A stretch of 10,977 nucleotides of DNA from Chloroflexota bacterium (lineage in GTDB: Bacteria > Chloroflexota > UBA6077 > CF-72), in NCBI GenBank assembly GCA_019242065.1, contig JAFAWJ010001018.1, forward strand, positions 1 through 10,977. The letters run 5' to 3'. The notes beneath the pieces are model-generated. The model was given only the letters and a program-made list of their open reading frames with translations. It made no database searches and was not told where the DNA came from. Of this stretch, positions 1-6,506 are shown in pieces; the first letter of the stretch is position 1; each line of letters opens with the position of its first letter. A program made the position numbers and the translations under genes.

Positions 1-1000
1 CGAGGTTGCCGAGAAAATGCTTTTCGATGTGCTCGCCCCAGCGATTCAGCAGCGCCGTCCCCAGGACCATGCCGATGCCCGCGGGCGCCATGACGAAGAC
101 CGCGTCCTCGGGACGCACGTGCAGCAAACCGGCCGCGAACGTCGGCACCAGCGTCGCCACAACGAGGCCCAGGATCGCGCCGATCGTCCACTGCACCATC
201 GACAGCCCGACCACACGGTCGCGCACCACGAAGTGCCAAACGTCGCGCACGTCGTGCCACACCCCGCGAATGGCTTCCTCGGAGCTGGTCGGCTGCTGCG
301 GGTCGTGCTCGCCGCGGCTGCTCGGCAGCGGCCACACCAGGCCGCCGCACACGACAATGGCGGCCGCCATGCTGATGAACAGGCCGTCCACGCCGACAAC
401 CTTGACCATCAGCGGACCCAGCACCACCAGGCCCGCGAGCTGGGAGGCGGTGAACGTCAGGTGGAACAGACTGTTGGCCTGCAGCAAGCGGTTGCGCGCG
501 ACGACCGTGGGAATCATCGCCGTCTCGGCTGGCGCAAAGAACTGACCCACCGTCGAAAAGAGGAAATTGACCGCGTACAACGCAATCAGCGGCAACCCGA
601 GGGGCAAGGCAAACGCGGCGTAGGCGAAGGCGATGCAGCCGCGGAGCACGTTGGTGGCGATCAGCACGCCGCGCTTGTCCCAGCGATCCACATACACGCC
701 GGCGAGCACGCCAAAGATGACCGACGGGATGATCAGCGTCAGGACCGCGATGCTCAGCTGGGTGCTCGAATGGCTGACCTGTTCGACCAGGACGACGATG
801 CCGAACCAGATGGCGTTCTGCGCCGTCTGGCTGATGGCCTGCGCCAGCCACAGCAGCAAGAAATGGCGGTTGCCCCAGATGGACGCCTCGCCGAAAGCCT
901 GGGAATCGCCGGGCGGTGTGCGCGTCGCAACCCCGGCCCCCGCCACGGGCGGAGGTGCGACCGCCGAGTGGCCGTTACGCAGGTCGGTGCTGGGCTGCAT
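1..1000 (-). CDS. MFS transporter, probable drug/metabolite exporter (C-terminus cut by window edge)
   Basis: Reading the minus strand from the ATG at 1000 gives 333 uninterrupted codons that leave the window at its left edge, so the C-terminal part is missing. A Pro/Ala-rich cytoplasmic N-terminus of about 40 residues is followed by hydrophobic helices typical of the major facilitator superfamily. The MFS motif A loop between helices 2 and 3 is visible at residues 97-113 (GVLAGVYVDRWDKRGVL). The segment around residues 155-178 (FAPAETAMIPTVV, then LLQANSL) is characteristic of the MFS_3/macrolide-efflux-like branch, which exports drugs or siderophore-like compounds by proton antiport. The substrate cannot be told from sequence. 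The start lies 13 bases after the stop of the DUF951 gene, with a weak GAGG four bases upstream, so it is probably the last visible gene of a pyrF-DUF951-MFS operon. Confidence 0.88.
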   Translation of the reverse strand, partial: MQPSTDLRNGHSAVAPPPVAGAGVATRTPPGDSQAFGEASIWGNRHFLLLWLAQAISQTAQNAIWFGIVVLVEQVSHSSTQLSIAVLTLIIPSVIFGVLAGVYVDRWDKRGVLIATNVLRGCIAFAYAAFALPLGLPLIALYAVNFLFSTVGQFFAPAETAMIPTVVARNRLLQANSLFHLTFTASQLAGLVVLGPLMVKVVGVDGLFISMAAAIVVCGGLVWPLPSSRGEHDPQQPTSSEEAIRGVWHDVRDVWHFVVRDRVVGLSMVQWTIGAILGLVVATLVPTFAAGLLHVRPEDAVFVMAPAGIGMVLGTALLNRWGEHIEKHFLGNL

Positions 1001-1013
1001 CGGTCCTCGGCCC

Positions 1014-1250
1014 TCAGTCGGCGTCCGGGCTCAGGCTCGGGTCGACCGCCACAGCCCGCGACAGGAAGCTCTTGAGTCTGCGCTCGAACACGCTGCGCGC
1101 CAGCAAGATGCGGTGGGCGCACTTGTCGCACCGCAAACCGATGTCAGCGCCGAGTCGGACGATCGTCCAATCCGAGCCACCACACGCGTGCGCCTTGCGC
1201 AGACGCACCACGTCGCCAAGATGGACCTCGATGAATTTGGCCGTGCTCAT
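1014..1250 (-). CDS. DUF951 domain protein
   Basis: A 78-residue protein matching the small DUF951 family. The diagnostic pattern is complete: LGDVVRLRKAHACGGSDW at residues 11-28, then VRLGADIGLRCDKC at 31-44, then an Arg-rich helix (RSVFERRLK). Three cysteines (23, 41, 44) suggest a partial zinc-ribbon-like site, although a fourth ligand is not obvious. The molecular role of the family is not established; its small basic OB/SH3-like appearance suggests nucleic-acid or ribosome association, which is inference only. The ATG at 1250 has a good Shine-Dalgarno (GGAGAG, 1256-1261, five-base spacer). The gene lies 30 bases downstream of pyrF and 13 bases upstream of the MFS gene. The acidic tail after about residue 68 exceeds the usual domain. 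Confidence 0.85.
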   Translation of the reverse strand: MSTAKFIEVHLGDVVRLRKAHACGGSDWTIVRLGADIGLRCDKCAHRILLARSVFERRLKSFLSRAVAVDPSLSPDAD

Positions 1251-1280
1251 CGTCGCTCTCCGTCACCACTCAGACGCGGA

Positions 1281-2116
1281 TCAGCGCCCTGTGGTTGCGC
1301 CCGAGGTGCGCGCCGCGTTGATCGCCTCGCGCAAGCGCAGGGCCTCGACGCGCGCCGCGGTCTGCCAATCCGAGCCGCGGCTGGCGTACAGCACGCTGCG
1401 GCTGGCGTTGACGAGTGTCCCACCACCTCGTTCGTCGAGTGCCGCCTGGACCGAGCGCTCGAGGTCGCCGGCCTGCGCGCCCACGCCTGGCAACAGGATC
1501 GGTGCGTCGGGCGCCAGCGCGCGCACCGCGGCGACATCCGAGGGATACGTCGCGCCGACGACCAGACCCAGCGTGGCATGCCTGTCCCAGGTCACGGCGC
1601 GGCGCACCACGTGGAGGAACAGCGGCTGACCGTCGATAACCAGGTCCTGCAGCTCGCCGGCGCCCGGGTTGCTCGTCTTGCACAACACGAAGACGCCGCG
1701 GTCGGCATAGTCGAAGAAGGGGGCCACCGAGTCGCCACCCATGTACGGATTGACGGTCACCGCGTCGGCGCCGAGCTCGTCGAAAATGGCCCGCGCGTAC
1801 GCCCGCATCGTCTGAGGTGTATCCCCACGCTTGGCGTCGACCAGCACCGGAATGTCCGGTGGTCGCGTCTTCACGACGCCGCGCACCGCGTTGAAACCGT
1901 CCAGCCCGAGCGCCTCGAAAAATGCCAGGTTGGGTTTGAAGCAACACACCAGGTCGCGCGTGGCATCGACGATGCCAGCCAGGAATGCCTCGAGATCCAC
2001 GCCGGGCGGCAGCAGGTCAGGATCGGGATCGAGGCCCACGCACAGCCAGGAGTGGTTTCGGGTCGCGGCGGCGCGCAGGCGCTCGGAAAAAGACGACGTT
2101 TGCGTGTCTGTATCAT
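1281..2116 (-). CDS. pyrF: Orotidine 5'-phosphate decarboxylase, type 2 (start unresolved, possible frameshift at 2087-2091)
   Basis: Catalyses the last step of UMP synthesis, OMP to UMP plus CO2, in the cytoplasm. The body is unmistakable: LCVGLDPDPDLLPPG near 2045-2001, CFKPNLAFFE with the substrate-site Lys, the catalytic DAKRGDT motif at 1838-1818, VNPYMGGDS, CKTSNPGAGELQ, GATYP, LLPGVGAQAGD and VNASRSVLY at the phosphate end. The long loops and the DAKRGDT form mark the type-2 subfamily, usually 270-285 residues. The homologous frame becomes family-like at about 2093 but has no ATG, GTG or TTG nearby. An ATG at 2116 is in another frame and would join it if the A5 run at 2087-2091 (T5 on the coding strand) had one more base, giving 278 residues. 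Other options are a GTG at 2186 inside divergent phnD or a non-standard ACG at 2105. The function is certain; the 5' end is not. Confidence 0.9.
2087..2091. other. Homopolymer A5 where the pyrF frame breaks
   Basis: On the pyrF strand this is CTTTTTCC. The frame opened by the ATG at 2116 reads CTT TTT CCG, whereas the conserved pyrF frame reads TTT TCC GAG. One extra base in the run, or a -1 slip on TTT, joins them into a protein starting MIQTRKRRLFSERLR and continuing into the conserved domain. A deletion in the source, an assembly error, or real slippage are all possible. The sequence alone does not decide between them. Confidence 0.4.
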
Positions 2117-2117
2117 A
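2111..2117. promoter_or_regulatory. Candidate divergent -10 element, TATCATA, between pyrF and phnD
   Basis: Read on the plus strand this is TATCAT, and on the minus strand TATGAT; both are close to the sigma-70-type -10 consensus. It is the most AT-rich stretch of the junction. For phnD, transcription would start near 2123 and give a leader of about 24 bases containing the AAGGGG ribosome site. For pyrF, it would start near 2105. I could not find a convincing -35 element in either direction and saw no clear Pho-box repeats, so this is tentative. Confidence 0.3.
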
Positions 2118-2131
2118 GCCAGATCGTTTTG

Positions 2132-2137
2132 AAGGGG
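2132..2137 (+). promoter_or_regulatory. Ribosome binding site of phnD
   Basis: AAGGGG lies nine bases before the ATG at 2147. It fixes that ATG as the start, in agreement with the lipoprotein signal peptide that begins exactly there; the upstream extension of the same frame has no signal-like character and overlaps pyrF. Confidence 0.6.
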
Positions 2138-2146
2138 ACCTCTCAG

Positions 2147-3343
2147 ATGCATCTCCGCGTGCTCTCGATGCTGGCTGCTGTCGCACTGCTCGTACCAGCC
2201 GTCGCGGCATGCCAATCGGCAGCGCCTGCGACGCCCACCAGCGCACCCGCGGCCGCCACGAGCGCGCCGGCCGCACCGACGCCGGCATCCGCCGCCTCGC
2301 CATCGGCAGCCGCCTCTCCGCTGGCCGCCGCCAGTCCGGCCGCATCACCCGCCGCGTCGCCGGCGGCAAGTCCCGCGGCGAGCCCGGCCGCGTCGCCGGC
2401 CGCGAGCCCAGGCGCCGTCTCCAGCCCGGTCGCCGCGAGCTATCCCAAGCCGAACGCGCCGCCCATGCCCACCGGCGATCAGAAGGGCTCGACCAGCAAT
2501 CCGATCAACATGGCTTTCGTCCCGTCCGCGGATTCGCAGAAAGTGCTCGCCTCGGGTCAGCCGCTGGCGGATCTGCTCACCGCGGCGACCAACCTGAACT
2601 TCAAGGTGTCGGTGCCGACGGCGTACATCGCGGTGGTCGAGGCCATGGGCGCGGGCCAGGTGGACGTCGGCTGGCTGGCACCCTTCGCCTACGTGCTGGC
2701 GCACGATCGCAACGGCAGCCAGATCATCCTGACCACGCTGCGCCAGGGCAGCAAGAGCTATCGCTCGCAGATCATCGTGCGTGCCGATTCGGGCATCAAC
2801 AGCATCGACCAGCTCCAGGGCAAAAAGTTCGCGTTCGTCGATCCCGCGTCAGCCTCCGGCTTCCTGTTCCCGAACGCGATGCTGGCCAACATGGGCCTCG
2901 ACTACAAGACCTTCTTTTCCGACACGATCTTCGCCGGCGGCCACGATAAAGTCGTGATCGCCGTCTACAACAAGCAGGTCGACGGAGGCGCCACCTTCGG
3001 CAACAGCGTCGACAGCGGGCCGCCGACCGACGCGCGCACCCTGGTCCAGAGCACCCTCCCGGATGTCATGACGGCGGTCAAGCCCATCGCCACGACCGAC
3101 CCGATTCCGAACGACACGGTCTCGGTCAGTGCGCAGTTGGACCCGGCGCTGGTCAAGCTGATTACCGACGGCTTGCTGTACGTCCAGAGCACGCCCGAAG
3201 GCCACAAGGCGCTGAACGACCTGTATCAGATCGACGGCCTGGCGCCCGGCAACGACGCGGACTACGACGTGCTGCGCCAGGCGGCCAAGGTGCTCAACCT
3301 CGACCTGGAACAGCAGATCGCCCCTCCCAAGCCAGGCGGCTGA
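2147..3343 (+). CDS. phnD: Phosphonate/phosphite-type ABC transporter substrate-binding lipoprotein
   Basis: A 398-residue lipoprotein that captures an oxyanion ligand outside the membrane and delivers it to PhnCE. Residues 1-21 form a signal peptide ending in lipobox VAAC, with Cys22 as the lipidated residue. Residues 23-105 are an Ala/Ser/Pro tether that includes seven AASP repeats. The type 2 periplasmic-binding fold follows from about residue 118: NPINMAFVPSAD, the QVDVGWLAPFAYVLA segment, SYRSQIIVRADSGI, the PhnD-type pocket loop FVDPASASGFLFP (230-242) and GGHDKVVIAVYNKQVDGG (264-281). These are hallmarks of the PhnD/PtxB/HtxB family. The pocket reads SASG where I expect STSG in many phosphonate binders, so ligand choice is open (phosphonate, phosphite, phosphate analogue). 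The stop overlaps the phnC start by one base (TGATG), so the two are translationally coupled. Confidence 0.93.
   Translation: MHLRVLSMLAAVALLVPAVAACQSAAPATPTSAPAAATSAPAAPTPASAASPSAAASPLAAASPAASPAASPAASPAASPAASPAASPGAVSSPVAASYPKPNAPPMPTGDQKGSTSNPINMAFVPSADSQKVLASGQPLADLLTAATNLNFKVSVPTAYIAVVEAMGAGQVDVGWLAPFAYVLAHDRNGSQIILTTLRQGSKSYRSQIIVRADSGINSIDQLQGKKFAFVDPASASGFLFPNAMLANMGLDYKTFFSDTIFAGGHDKVVIAVYNKQVDGGATFGNSVDSGPPTDARTLVQSTLPDVMTAVKPIATTDPIPNDTVSVSAQLDPALVKLITDGLLYVQSTPEGHKALNDLYQIDGLAPGNDADYDVLRQAAKVLNLDLEQQIAPPKPGG
2327..2410 (+). repeat. Seven tandem AASP-coding 12-base units in the PhnD tether
   Basis: Residues 61-88 of PhnD are seven consecutive Ala-Ala-Ser-Pro units. The DNA repeats are degenerate (Ser codons AGT, TCA, TCG, AGT, AGC, TCG, AGC), so the repetition is maintained at protein level and is not a fresh DNA slippage product. 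It is probably an extended flexible spacer holding the binding domain off the lipid anchor. Confidence 0.85.
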
Positions 3344-4098
3344 TGCTGCGCATCGAGCACCTCGTCAAGGACTACCCCGGCGGCGTTCGCGCCCTCGACG
3401 ACGTCTCGCTCGAGGTGCGCGACGGCGAATTCCTCGTCCTCATCGGCTTGAGCGGCTCGGGCAAAAGCACGCTGCTGCGCTGTATCAATCGCCTCATCGA
3501 GCCAACCAGCGGCCGCATCCTCCTCGACGGCGTCGACGTCACCGCCGCCAGCGGCCCCGACCTGCGCAAAATTCGGCGGCGCGTCGGCATGATCTTCCAG
3601 CAGTTCAATCTCGTGAAACGCTCGACCGTGCTGACCAACGTCCTGACCGGCCGCCTCGGCTACGTCTCGCAGTGGCAGGCGCTGACTGCCCACTTTGGCG
3701 AAGAGGACTACCGCCGTGCGCTCGCCAACCTGGAGCGCGTCGGTTTGCGCGAGCGCGCCCAGCAGCGCGCGGATCGACTGTCTGGCGGGCAGCAGCAGCG
3801 CGTGGCGATCGCGCGCGCGCTGATGCAAGAGCCCGGAATCATGCTCGCCGACGAGCCGGTGGCCAGCCTGGACCCGGCCACCTCGCATTCGGTCCTCAGA
3901 TACTTGCAGCAGATCAACCGCGAGGGCATGACCGTGATCTGCAGCCTCCACTTCCTCAGCCTGGCGCGAACCTACGGCACGCGCGTCATTGCGCTGAAGG
4001 GTGGTCGGCTGATATTCGACGGCTTACCGGCCGAAATCGACGACCAGCGCTTCCGCGCCATCTATGGTGAGGACGCGATCGAGGTCGAGATCGAGTAG
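3343..4098 (+). CDS. phnC: Phosphonate-type ABC transporter ATP-binding protein
   Basis: A 251-residue ABC ATPase that energises import through PhnE at the inner face of the membrane. All nucleotide-site motifs are intact: Walker A GLSGSGKST (35-43), Q-loop FQQFNL (85-90), signature LSGGQQQR (146-153), Walker B IMLADEP (166-172), D-loop SLDP (175-178) and H-loop His203 in CSLHF. The PhnC-specific segment after the Q-loop (VKRSTVLTNVLTGRLGYVSQWQ) and the closing FRAIYGEDA separate it from generic polar amino-acid ATPases. Length matches the family. The ATG overlaps the phnD stop by one base and phnE follows six bases after the stop, so the three genes form one operon. Confidence 0.95.
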   Translation: MLRIEHLVKDYPGGVRALDDVSLEVRDGEFLVLIGLSGSGKSTLLRCINRLIEPTSGRILLDGVDVTAASGPDLRKIRRRVGMIFQQFNLVKRSTVLTNVLTGRLGYVSQWQALTAHFGEEDYRRALANLERVGLRERAQQRADRLSGGQQQRVAIARALMQEPGIMLADEPVASLDPATSHSVLRYLQQINREGMTVICSLHFLSLARTYGTRVIALKGGRLIFDGLPAEIDDQRFRAIYGEDAIEVEIE

Positions 4099-4104
4099 TT
4101 CGGC

Positions 4105-5328
4105 ATGGCGACCACGCTCCCCCAACCGTCTGAGACTCGCCGGCCGCCAACCGGCAGCGACGATAGCGGTTCGGCACGAGCCGCCCTCGCGGTCCGGGAG
4201 AGCCCGCGCAAACGCATCGTTCGTCTGCTCATCCTGGCCATCGCCGTGGCCGTGCTTATTAAAGGTTGGGCCGTGACCGACATCGATCTCGGCAAGCTGG
4301 GCAATGCGCCCAACGCCATTCCGATCCTTAAGGCACTGCTCGAGCCAGACGTTGCCGCGCGTGACATCAGCCAGATCCAGATCGACGTGTCCGTCCTCGT
4401 CGGCGGCAACTCGACCACGCCGGCCGTCGCCAGTGAGCCGACGGGCCAGACATTCAGCGTCGACCCCGGCTCACCCGTGCCCGGCGGAGCGGTCGCTTTT
4501 GCCGGGTCGGGGTTCGCGCCCGACGCCGATGGACAGATTCGGTTGCAGAATCCCTCGCGCGGCATCGACGCGCTCTGGCTGCGCGTGCACACCGACTCCT
4601 CGGGAAGCTTTCAGGCCGACAGCGGCTGGCCTGACTACTCCACACTGCCGCCCGACACCTACCAGTTCCACCTGGTGCTCAACGCCCCGAGCGGCAACCT
4701 GCATCCCAGCGACACGCTGTTGACCAGCCTCGTGCGCATGGGCGAGACGATTCTGCTGGCGCTGATGGGCACCCTGTTTGGCGTCCTCATCAGCGCGCCA
4801 CTCAGCTTTCTGGGCGCGCGGAATCTCATGGGCGGGTCGGCGGCCGGGCGCGTGATCTATTCGGTCGTGCGGATGGTGTTCACCATCACGCGTTCGGTCG
4901 AAGTCCTGATCCTGGGCGTGATCATGGTGGTGATCGTCGGTATCGGCTCCTACGCGGGGGTGCTGGCGATCGTGGTGCACACGGTCGGCTCGCTGGGAAA
5001 GCTGTATGCCGACTCGATCGAGAGCATCGAGCCAGGTCCCATGGAAGCCATCACGGCCACCGGCGCGAGTCGGCTCTCGACCGTGATCTACGGCGTGGTG
5101 CCCCAGATCGTCCCGAATTTCCTGGCAGTGACCATTTACTGGTGGGACCACAACGTGCGCATGTCGACGGTGCTGGGGCTTGTCGGGGGCGGCGGGATTG
5201 GCTATCTGCTGATCCAGTACATGAACTTGCTGCAGTTCAACCAGGCGGCCACCGTGCTGTGGTTGATCGTGATCGCCGTCCTGACGATGGACTACATCAG
5301 CGGCTTTCTGCGCGCACGCCTGATCTAG
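4105..5328 (+). CDS. phnE: Phosphonate-type ABC transporter permease with Ig-like extracytoplasmic insertion
   Basis: A 407-residue permease; typical PhnE proteins are about 260-290 residues. A charged cytoplasmic N-terminus (1-37) precedes transmembrane helix 1 (about 38-54). Residues about 91-205 are then an extra hydrophilic region, which in the normal topology faces outside. Its centre (114-192) looks like a bacterial Ig/IPT-type beta domain: SVDPGSPVPGGAVAFAGSGF, a D-SSGSF turn, then PDTYQFHLVL. The conserved permease core follows from about 208, with the coupling EAA loop EAITATGASRLSTVIYGVVPQIVP (314-337) that contacts PhnC, and the GLVGGGGIGYLL segment near the end. The reading frame is continuous, so the extra domain is a genuine insertion and not a frameshift product. 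It is the third gene of phnDCE and ends 10 bases from the convergent methyltransferase. Confidence 0.93.
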   Translation: MATTLPQPSETRRPPTGSDDSGSARAALAVRESPRKRIVRLLILAIAVAVLIKGWAVTDIDLGKLGNAPNAIPILKALLEPDVAARDISQIQIDVSVLVGGNSTTPAVASEPTGQTFSVDPGSPVPGGAVAFAGSGFAPDADGQIRLQNPSRGIDALWLRVHTDSSGSFQADSGWPDYSTLPPDTYQFHLVLNAPSGNLHPSDTLLTSLVRMGETILLALMGTLFGVLISAPLSFLGARNLMGGSAAGRVIYSVVRMVFTITRSVEVLILGVIMVVIVGIGSYAGVLAIVVHTVGSLGKLYADSIESIEPGPMEAITATGASRLSTVIYGVVPQIVPNFLAVTIYWWDHNVRMSTVLGLVGGGGIGYLLIQYMNLLQFNQAATVLWLIVIAVLTMDYISGFLRARLI

Positions 5329-5338
5329 CCCGACTGTC

Positions 5339-6097
5339 TCAGCGAGCGACCACGATCAGGCGCTCGCTGTTCGGCCCGAACTCCTCCAGGTCGTAGCCGC
5401 CGTAGACTTCGTCGGCCTGCCAACCGGCGGTCTCCAGCAACAGCTCGAGCTCAAAGCGCGTAAACCAGCGCAATTTCAGCTCGATCATGCTGCGGCGCAG
5501 GAAGGCGCGCTCGTCCTGCTCGTCGTAGAAGAACATGAGCTCGTCGATCTGCTCGGCGGGCCGCGGACGACGCAGCACGAACTTGGTGATGGGTCGACCT
5601 GTTTCGGGATCGGGCATGGTCAGATCGTGGATCAGCTCTTCCGCGGGTTCGTTGCTGCCGCGCAAGTTGCCGTTGGCGAGGTCGAGCACGAGCCGACCAT
5701 CGTGCGAGGCGTGGGCCCGCGCGGCACGCAGTGCGGCCAGTTGATCGTCACGTCGAATCAGCAGGCCGAAGCTGTCCAGACCGATGATGATCGTGCGAAA
5801 TTGTCCGTCAAGGTGAAGGGCCTCCAGACGCTGTTGGACGAGGCCCGCCTCGACCCCCTCGGCTGCCAGACGGCGACGCCCCCGCTCGAGCATGGGTGCC
5901 GAGCTATCGACTCCGGTGGCCGTGAAGCCGGCCCGCGCCAGGGGCGCCAGCAGTCGGCCGCTGCCGCACGCCAACTCGAGCACGGGCCCGCCAAAACGTC
6001 GTGCAAAGCCGACGTGCAGGTCGACGTCGACGAGGTACTGGTCGTGTTCCCAGTCGTACAGCCTGGCAAAGCGATCGAACGGATTGACGCGAGCCAT
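5339..6097 (-). CDS. Class I SAM-dependent methyltransferase
   Basis: A 252-residue Rossmann-fold methyltransferase. The opening NPFDRFARLYDWEHDQY is a common lead-in of small-molecule methyltransferases of this type. Motif I, VLELACGSGR, is at residues 39-48 (SAM glycine loop) and motif II, TGVDSSAPML, at 61-70, whose Asp should bind the ribose hydroxyls. The C-terminal half has an extra beta-rich region (MFFYDEQDE, then MIELKLRWFTRFELELLLETAGW) that resembles substrate-capping segments. The acceptor is unknown. I chose the ATG at 6097 because it gives the natural N-terminus and lies 7 bases past the stop of the upstream membrane-protein gene; a longer version from 6181 would run through that gene. 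The two are probably cotranscribed. Confidence 0.85.
   Translation of the reverse strand: MARVNPFDRFARLYDWEHDQYLVDVDLHVGFARRFGGPVLELACGSGRLLAPLARAGFTATGVDSSAPMLERGRRRLAAEGVEAGLVQQRLEALHLDGQFRTIIIGLDSFGLLIRRDDQLAALRAARAHASHDGRLVLDLANGNLRGSNEPAEELIHDLTMPDPETGRPITKFVLRRPRPAEQIDELMFFYDEQDERAFLRRSMIELKLRWFTRFELELLLETAGWQADEVYGGYDLEEFGPNSERLIVVAR
5340..5369. terminator. Nine-base hairpin just after phnE, possible terminator
   Basis: CAGCGAGCG (5340-5348) and CGCTCGCTG (5361-5369) are perfectly complementary around a 12-base loop, starting 11 bases after the phnE stop. It lies inside the last codons of the convergent methyltransferase gene. There is no T-run after it on the plus strand, so if it terminates phnDCE transcription it is not a classic intrinsic terminator. 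It could alternatively protect the 3' end of the mRNA. Confidence 0.35.
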
Positions 6098-6104
6098 CAA
6101 TCCA

Positions 6105-6497
6105 TCAATGCCGCATTGGCAATTCGACTGATCCGCGCGTTCCGAACAGGACCGCCAGCTCGAGGATGGCATACAGGCCAACCAGCAGCAACGCCACGAT
6201 GGGCGTCAGCGTGTGCAACGTCTGCAGCCAGACCGCAAACAGGGCGATGACCGCCAGCAGCATCGAATGCGACAGGTAGCCGGCTGGTGACTTCAAACGC
6301 CCGTCGTCGGTGCGCGGCCGCCGGACCAACCACACCAGCAGACCGACGCTGGCCGTCATGCCGACAAAGGCGAGGACATAGGCCGCCAGAATAGCGAGCG
6401 GCCGCGAGGGCGGGACGCTCAATACCAACCAGCCGAGTCCGCCCCAGGCCACCGTCGCCGCCACGAGCGTCACGCCCGTAACCACAAGGCTGGCCAT
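6105..6497 (-). CDS. Small membrane protein, four predicted helices, unknown function
   Basis: A 130-residue, strongly hydrophobic protein that I do not recognise. Four likely transmembrane segments lie at about residues 5-27, 35-58, 76-93 and 97-118, with one basic loop (RRPRTDDGRLKS, 59-70) between helices 2 and 3 that should face the cytoplasm. No catalytic or metal-binding motif is visible. It ends 7 bases before the methyltransferase start and is probably cotranscribed with it. The two need not share a function. No strong Shine-Dalgarno precedes the ATG, but a -10-like TAAAAT ends nine bases upstream, which would suit a nearly leaderless message. Confidence 0.72.
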   Translation of the reverse strand: MASLVVTGVTLVAATVAWGGLGWLVLSVPPSRPLAILAAYVLAFVGMTASVGLLVWLVRRPRTDDGRLKSPAGYLSHSMLLAVIALFAVWLQTLHTLTPIVALLLVGLYAILELAVLFGTRGSVELPMRH

Positions 6498-6506
6498 CGA
6501 GGCCCG

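Noticed and set aside
17..1075. A 352-codon plus-strand frame at the left end
   Set aside because: Antisense to the MFS transporter; low-complexity His/Arg/Asp/Gln composition, no recognisable domain.
633..2132. A 499-codon open frame on the plus strand opposite the MFS, DUF951 and pyrF genes
   Set aside because: It is rich in Arg, His, Ala and Gln without domains, and lies antisense to three genes with clear family matches. Long antisense frames are common in GC-rich coding DNA.
2120..2369. N-terminal extension of PyrF from a start at 2369
   Set aside because: It would be about 90 Arg/Pro-rich residues antisense to the signal peptide and tether of PhnD, absent from the PyrF family.
2300..2430. 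AASP coding repeats and, at 8723-8821, Gln/Gly repeats considered as CRISPR-like arrays
   Set aside because: The units are directly adjacent without spacers and are in frame within lipoprotein genes.
6098..6181. Longer methyltransferase start at 6181
   Set aside because: The extra 28 residues overlap the membrane-protein gene in another frame, are Cys/Ser-rich and not family-like; ATG 6097 is well placed.
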